From contig JAFCFG010000026.1 of assembly GCA_017608725.1 (NCBI GenBank), positions 1-9,154 on the forward strand: a DNA stretch of 9,154 bases, given 5' to 3'. The notes under the pieces are model-generated. The model worked only from the letters and a program-made list of their open reading frames with translations. It made no database searches and was not told the DNA's origin. Source of the stretch: Candidatus Iainarchaeum sp. (GTDB lineage: Archaea > Iainarchaeota > Iainarchaeia > Iainarchaeales > GCA-2688035). A program made the position numbers and the translations under genes. Positions 5,811 to 9,154 of the stretch are shown here, piece after piece (position 1 is the stretch's first letter; every line of letters starts with the position of its first letter).

Positions 5811-6039
5811 TTTCCCAAGCCTCGTCTTCCTTGTTGTCCCAGAGCTCCTTCATTTTCTCCTGCTGTATCTTGTGCAGGAACTCATCATACTGGTTCTTCA
5901 TCTTGCAGGACTTGTAAACCCGGACAAGCTCAAGGATTAGGTCAGAATAAGTCTGTCTGGGATAGCTCTTAGCTTTCTTCAATTCCTCAAGAACGGGTTT
6001 CTTAATCTGAATAGTGGTAACATCAGACCTATAACTCAC
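5803..6039 (-). CDS. Ribbon-helix-helix-like antitoxin of the MazF pair
   Basis: This small protein of 78 residues is expected to bind and neutralise the toxin and to repress the pair's promoter. Residues 7-40 (VTTIQIKKPVLEELKKAK, then YPRQTYSDLILELV) have the short beta strand plus two helices of the antitoxin family common in archaea. Residues 46-78 are a charged helix ending in an acidic, Trp-containing tail (ELWDNKEDEAWENA), the kind that fills a MazF RNA groove. The start is GTG at 6037-6039; a stop codon lies three codons upstream in frame and no ATG exists before the domain. There is no Shine-Dalgarno site, but a TATA box sits at leaderless distance. RHH fold assigned by pattern only. 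Confidence 0.78.
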   Translation of the reverse strand: MSYRSDVTTIQIKKPVLEELKKAKSYPRQTYSDLILELVRVYKSCKMKNQYDEFLHKIQQEKMKELWDNKEDEAWENA

Positions 6040-6060
6040 ATATAATTAATATATAGCTAA

Positions 6061-6068
6061 TTATATAA
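6061..6068 (-). promoter_or_regulatory. Archaeal TATA box for leaderless toxin-antitoxin transcript
   Basis: On the minus strand TTATATAA is centred about 26 bases before the GTG start at 6039, preceded by purine/A-rich GGAAAATA that resembles a BRE. The spacing puts transcription initiation at or next to the start codon. The A/T palindromic sequence between box and start (TTAGCTATATATTAATTATA) could also hold the antitoxin's operator. Confidence 0.65.
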
Positions 6069-6102
6069 TATTTTCCTTCTTCAAACCCCCAAAATAATGC
6101 CT

Positions 6103-6948
6103 TCACACCCTGACTGTTTTTCCGCCTGAGAGGATTTCCACGTTTCCGTTGGAGTAAGTGTCAAGGGCCATCATCACAACTTTTTCCGCTATTTCAATTA
6201 GCTTGCCCTCTCTTTGCAAGGGCACCTTTGCTTTTGCAACCGCGTCATTTCCAATCCTGTCAACTGTTGTTCTCCTGCTCTTTGCAAGGGCTTCGAGGTA
6301 TTGCTGGCTTCTCAAAGCAGTTTCCTCAATGTAATCAGGCTCAATTAGTGAAACCCTAACAGGCTGTTTTTCACTAGTAGCCCCCCATTCCTTTACAAGA
6401 GTTCCCAAAAGGCCGCGCAGCGCAGCCTTTGTGCCGGAATAAATGCCCTGGCCCTCTGAACCAATGGAGGCAGCCGATCCCATCATAATGAAGATTGGGT
6501 CGCTTCCTTTGAGCAGCAGGGGGTAGGCAAAAGCAGCGCACCAGTAGGTTCCAAGAAAATTTACATTTATGAGGCGAAGGGCTGCCTTTGCTTCTTTCTC
6601 ATCCAAGAGGTCCTCAACCCTGGCAGGGTGGTTGATGCCTGCATTGTTTACAAAGATGTCTATGGAACCATTGAAATGCCTTTCAATTTCGGAAAAAGGT
6701 TTTTTCAGGCTGGATTGGCTGCTTACATCGCCAACCACTGGAAAGGCTTTTTTGCAGTTGAATTCCCTGTTAATTAGGCCAGCAGCCTCCTTTGCCAGTT
6801 CCTGTTTGTAGTCAAGGACAGCAACTTCGCAGCCCTGTTCAGCCAAAGTATAGGCAATCTGCCTTCCAATTCCAAGCCCTGCACCAGTAACAACCCCTTT
6901 TTTTCCCTCTAAAAGGTTTTTTCCGCTAAAACGAGATTTTTCAGGCAT
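6103..6948 (-). CDS. Short-chain dehydrogenase/reductase (SDR), substrate unknown
   Basis: This is a classical SDR oxidoreductase of 281 residues with a Rossmann fold. Motifs are TGAGLGIG (21-28) for nucleotide binding; Asp46 at the end of the second strand, which usually means NAD(H) over NADP(H); DV (74-75); NNAG (101-104); Asn130; and the catalytic Ser158, Tyr170 and Lys174 (YSGTK). The Ser-Tyr spacing is one residue shorter than usual. The segment 205-245, which covers the substrate, is not one I recognise. About 15 residues precede the fold. It is divergent from the PurF-like gene and upstream of the antitoxin on the same strand, but nothing links it functionally to either. The ATG at 6946-6948 has a GTGAT site 5 bases upstream. 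The specific reaction is left open. Confidence 0.9.
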   Translation of the reverse strand: MPEKSRFSGKNLLEGKKGVVTGAGLGIGRQIAYTLAEQGCEVAVLDYKQELAKEAAGLINREFNCKKAFPVVGDVSSQSSLKKPFSEIERHFNGSIDIFVNNAGINHPARVEDLLDEKEAKAALRLINVNFLGTYWCAAFAYPLLLKGSDPIFIMMGSAASIGSEGQGIYSGTKAALRGLLGTLVKEWGATSEKQPVRVSLIEPDYIEETALRSQQYLEALAKSRRTTVDRIGNDAVAKAKVPLQREGKLIEIAEKVVMMALDTYSNGNVEILSGGKTVRV

Positions 6949-7026
6949 TTAAATCACGGGATTTTTTTACTTAGATTTTATGGTAAGCGAAGGTTTTTTA
7001 CCTTTACTGTACCTTGATTCTGTTGT
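6949..7026. promoter_or_regulatory. Divergent promoter region of the SDR and purF-like genes
   Basis: This 78-base gap must serve both genes. On the minus strand ATAAAAT (6975-6981) is centred about 30 bases before the SDR start, a plausible TATA box. At 6990-7004 a perfect dyad with 5-bp arms AAGGT/ACCTT around TTTTT lies about 30 bases before the purF start and about 50 before the SDR start, so a bound regulator could affect both. The purF start has no Shine-Dalgarno site and no strong TATA box at leaderless distance. Confidence 0.45.
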
Positions 7027-8577
7027 ATGGATGATATCCATGAGCATTGTGGCCTTGCTGCAGTGCGCCTCTTTAATCCGGTTGAAAAGTACCCCTTAGG
7101 CGGGGCTGCTTACTACCTGCACAGGCTCCTCTTACAGCAGCAGAATAGGGGCCAGGTCAGTGCAGGTTTTTCCACATTCAATGCCAATAGAAACCTGTTG
7201 ATTAAAACCAGGAAGGAGCTTGGCCTTGTAAATGAACTATTTAGGATAAATCACCCCGCAAAGAGAGATTCAATCCTCAAGGGTTTTTCTGGTGTGAGCG
7301 GAATTGGCCATGTGAGATATGCTACTTGCGGTTCTGATGGAAAGGATTTTGCTATGCCGTTTGAAAGGATCCACGGCAGGAAATGGAAATGGTTCAGTTT
7401 TGCTTTCAATGGCAATCTTGCAAACTTTCTTGAATTGAAGAAGGAGTTGCTAAAAGCAAAGTACCACATAATTAGGGATGTTGACACCGAGGTTGTAATG
7501 CACCACATTGCAAAGCAGTTCTTGGGGGAAAAGAGAGTGGACTTTAAAACCGTTTTTTCCAATCTTGATGCGATTTTTGACGGTTCATACAACTTGGTCT
7601 ACTTGAATGCAGAGGGGACAATAGTCGGGATAAGGGACAAGATTGGGTTCAAGCCGTTGAGCTATGCAGTAAACGATGAAAAAGCGTTTATTGCCTCTGA
7701 AACAAGCGCCTACAACAATATTGGCGTTGGGAAGATTAGGAACCTGCAGCCTGGCGAAATGGCCTTGGTTCAGGACGGAAACCTTGAAGTTAAAAGGTTT
7801 GCAAAGGCAAGGAGAACGGCCAGATGCATGTTTGAATGGGTCTATTTTGCGAATGTCAGCTCTACTTTGGATGGAAAGTCTGTTTACGATGCAAGGACCA
7901 ATCTTGGGAAAGAGCTTGCCAAGGTTGAAACAGAGGAAATTGGCAAAGACCACATTGTTGTCGGCGTTCCGGACACGGCGACGCCTGCTGCAGCATCTCT
8001 TGCTTATAGTTTGGGTGTTCCACTCAAAGAGGGCCTGATTAGAAACAGGTATGTTGGCAGAACATTTATTGAAAGCGGGGACAGGGCTGACAAGGTAAGG
8101 GACAAGTACACTTTAATCAAGTCTGTTTTAAAGGATAAGAAGGTTATTCTGGTTGAGGACAGCCTTGTTAGAGGCACAACAACTGCAGGCGTTGTTAGGA
8201 GGATAAAAAGGGAGGCCAGGGCCAAGGAAGTGCATGTAAGGGTTAGTTGCCCTCCAATAAGGTATCCTTGCTTTTACGGGATTGATATGTCAACATTGGG
8301 TGAACTTATTGCTCCGAAGTACAGTAGCTATGATTTGATGGACACTGGAAGCAAAGAGGTTACAGAACGGGAAGCTGCCAATATTGCAAAGGAAATTGGA
8401 GCAGACAGTGTCATATACCAGCCAATAAAGGGCCTGGTAAAGGGCATTGGATTGAAGAAAAATGAGCTGTGCCTAGCCTGCCTGAATGGAGAGTACCCAA
8501 CAGAGTGTGGCAGAAAGCTTTTGTGCAATGCAGTAAAGAATTTCAGGGAAGGCAAAAGGAAAAGGACATATGAGTAG
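7027..8577 (+). CDS. purF: Amidophosphoribosyltransferase (PurF family), divergent
   Basis: This enzyme makes phosphoribosylamine from PRPP and glutamine, the first step of purine synthesis. The 516 residues comprise an N-terminal Ntn glutaminase and a C-terminal phosphoribosyltransferase domain. Cys8 (HEHCGL) is the expected nucleophile, freed by removing a 7-residue propeptide. Further motifs are NRGQ (40-43), GHVRYATCG (94-102), NGN (128-130), DVDTE (151-155), RDKIGFKPL (203-211) and NRYVGRTFI (340-348). The PRPP loop VILVEDSLVRGTT spans 373-385, followed by PCFYGIDMST (414-423) and CLAC (482-485). Cys267, Cys415, Cys482 and Cys485 align with the four iron-sulphur ligands of the Bacillus enzyme. 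Departures are Asn40 for the usual His, EDS for DDS and KIGFKPL for PxGIRPL. It stands alone, with no other purine gene beside it. A functional paralog with another role is possible. Confidence 0.88.
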   Translation: MDDIHEHCGLAAVRLFNPVEKYPLGGAAYYLHRLLLQQQNRGQVSAGFSTFNANRNLLIKTRKELGLVNELFRINHPAKRDSILKGFSGVSGIGHVRYATCGSDGKDFAMPFERIHGRKWKWFSFAFNGNLANFLELKKELLKAKYHIIRDVDTEVVMHHIAKQFLGEKRVDFKTVFSNLDAIFDGSYNLVYLNAEGTIVGIRDKIGFKPLSYAVNDEKAFIASETSAYNNIGVGKIRNLQPGEMALVQDGNLEVKRFAKARRTARCMFEWVYFANVSSTLDGKSVYDARTNLGKELAKVETEEIGKDHIVVGVPDTATPAAASLAYSLGVPLKEGLIRNRYVGRTFIESGDRADKVRDKYTLIKSVLKDKKVILVEDSLVRGTTTAGVVRRIKREARAKEVHVRVSCPPIRYPCFYGIDMSTLGELIAPKYSSYDLMDTGSKEVTEREAANIAKEIGADSVIYQPIKGLVKGIGLKKNELCLACLNGEYPTECGRKLLCNAVKNFREGKRKRTYE

Positions 8578-8588
8578 CATTTCTGCCC

Positions 8589-8596
8589 TTTTTTTT
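8589..8596 (+). terminator. Poly-T terminator after purF
   Basis: Eight consecutive T lie 12 bases after the purF stop, without a hairpin, as in archaeal intrinsic terminators. It separates purF from the coiled-coil genes. Confidence 0.65.
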
Positions 8597-8610
8597 CGGA
8601 AGGAAAAGTC

Positions 8611-8636
8611 TTTTATAGTTCCTTTAGTATTTATAG
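8611..8636 (+). promoter_or_regulatory. Promoter region with two TATA-like boxes for the coiled-coil genes
   Basis: TTTATAG occurs twice, at 8612-8618 and 8630-8636, 18 bases apart; the first follows an A-rich GGAAAAG. Starts about 26 bases downstream would fall near 8641 and 8659, giving leaders of about 31 or 13 bases. The leader has no Shine-Dalgarno site near the ATG and instead ends in a run of seven T (8664-8670). Confidence 0.5.
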
Positions 8637-8671
8637 AATAGAGTTAAAGGAAAAAGTTAGCGGTTTTTTTC

Positions 8672-9091
8672 ATGGCCAAAAAGAAGAGGAAACCAAGAAA
8701 GAAGATGTCAAAGGAAGACAGGGAAGTTGAGGCCCTTAAAAAGAAGGCATCAGCCTTAACTGCTGAATTGGCAAATGTAAGGAAGAAAATACTTCAAAAC
8801 GAGTTAATTCTCAGAAGAAAGATTGGAAAGAAGATCCCCCTGGAAAACGAATTAAGTAATTTACTGAGAAAGAGCTTTAGCAGTGAAAAGAGTGCATTGA
8901 CAAGGGTAAAGAGCAGTGCCAAGCGAAAGGAAGCACAATTGAAGGAAAAAATCGCTTCCCTGGAGAGAATAAATGCAATCTACGAGGCAAAAAAGGCAAG
9001 GATTTTGGAAGCCAAGAAAAGACAGGCTGCTTTAAAAAAACAGCTTGACATACTTGAAAAGCAGGCTGAGATATGGGGAGAGTATGCCTAA
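8672..9091 (+). CDS. Very basic coiled-coil protein, function unknown
   Basis: I do not recognise this 139-residue protein as a named family. The first 12 residues are mostly Lys/Arg (MAKKKRKPRKKM), and the rest is nearly all charged helix: one heptad-like segment at about 14-50, a break with Gly52 and Pro56, a Ser-rich link (68-82), and a second long helix at about 84-133 ending in EIWGEYA. There is no cysteine, signal peptide or membrane segment, so it is probably cytoplasmic; the basic N-terminus suggests nucleic acid or ribosome contact (inference). It has its own promoter region after the purF terminator and overlaps by 8 bases the next gene, which also starts as a coiled coil. The pair may form a hetero-oligomer. 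Composition bias makes homology calls unreliable. Confidence 0.75.
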   Translation: MAKKKRKPRKKMSKEDREVEALKKKASALTAELANVRKKILQNELILRRKIGKKIPLENELSNLLRKSFSSEKSALTRVKSSAKRKEAQLKEKIASLERINAIYEAKKARILEAKKRQAALKKQLDILEKQAEIWGEYA

Positions 9092-9154
9092 AAACCTACA
9101 GCAAAAGATAGCTGCATTAAAGCAGAAGACCGATCTCCTAGATATGGAGATTCT
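9084..9154 (+). CDS. Start of a second coiled-coil gene, 3' truncated by window end
   Basis: ATG 9084 overlaps the last 8 bases of the previous gene and has GGGGAG at 9075-9080 just upstream. The 23 complete codons read MPKNLQQKIAALKQKTDLLD and continue MEI to the window edge, with hydrophobic residues at heptad-like spacing. Overlap and similar composition imply co-translation with the upstream coiled-coil protein. No function can be given from this fragment. Confidence 0.65.
   Translation, partial: MPKNLQQKIAALKQKTDLLDMEI

Noticed and set aside
7585..7953. 122-codon minus-strand frame inside purF
   Set aside because: It lies fully opposite conserved PurF codons, is composed of mirror-image residues of those codons, and has no start signals.

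Overview
This window most likely comes from an archaeon, possibly a small-genome DPANN-type lineage, although the exact lineage cannot be fixed from the sequence. The archaeal signs are: ribosome binding sites of the GGTGA/GGAGG type; an A/T-rich TATA box placed about 26 bases upstream of a start codon with no leader (antitoxin gene); poly-T terminators without a hairpin; heavy use of AGG/AGA and ATA codons; and a type I dehydroquinase with a type I-beta DAHP synthase.

Bases 1-5199 hold a plus-strand shikimate (chorismate) operon. In order it contains DAHP synthase (3' part only), EPSP synthase aroA, shikimate kinase aroK, dehydroquinase aroD, shikimate dehydrogenase aroE and chorismate synthase aroC. 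Only dehydroquinate synthase is not seen; it may lie upstream. The first four genes are packed with overlaps or an 11-base gap, whereas aroE and aroC are each preceded by an A-rich spacer. The kinase is the bacterial P-loop AroK, not the GHMP-family kinase usual in archaea, and its P-loop carries Asn where Ser/Thr normally binds magnesium. At the aroK-aroD junction a perfect 37-bp direct repeat has copied the 5' end of aroD, leaving a 21-codon mini-ORF joined by ATGA overlaps to the genes on both sides.

Bases 5200-6102 hold a spacer with the operon's probable terminator, then a minus-strand toxin-antitoxin pair (ribbon-helix-helix-like antitoxin and MazF/PemK-like toxin, overlapping by 8 bases) behind a clear leaderless promoter. 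Bases 6103-6948 (minus) encode a short-chain dehydrogenase/reductase of unknown substrate. It is divergent from a PurF-like amidophosphoribosyltransferase (7027-8577), with a 78-base shared promoter region containing a 15-bp dyad.

Bases 8578-9154 hold a poly-T terminator, a promoter region with two TATA-like boxes, and the start of a new unit: a very basic coiled-coil protein overlapping by 8 bases a second coiled-coil gene that runs off the end. I saw no tRNA, rRNA, CRISPR array, insertion sequence or clearly new multi-gene system. The aroK-aroD junction is the most unusual spot.
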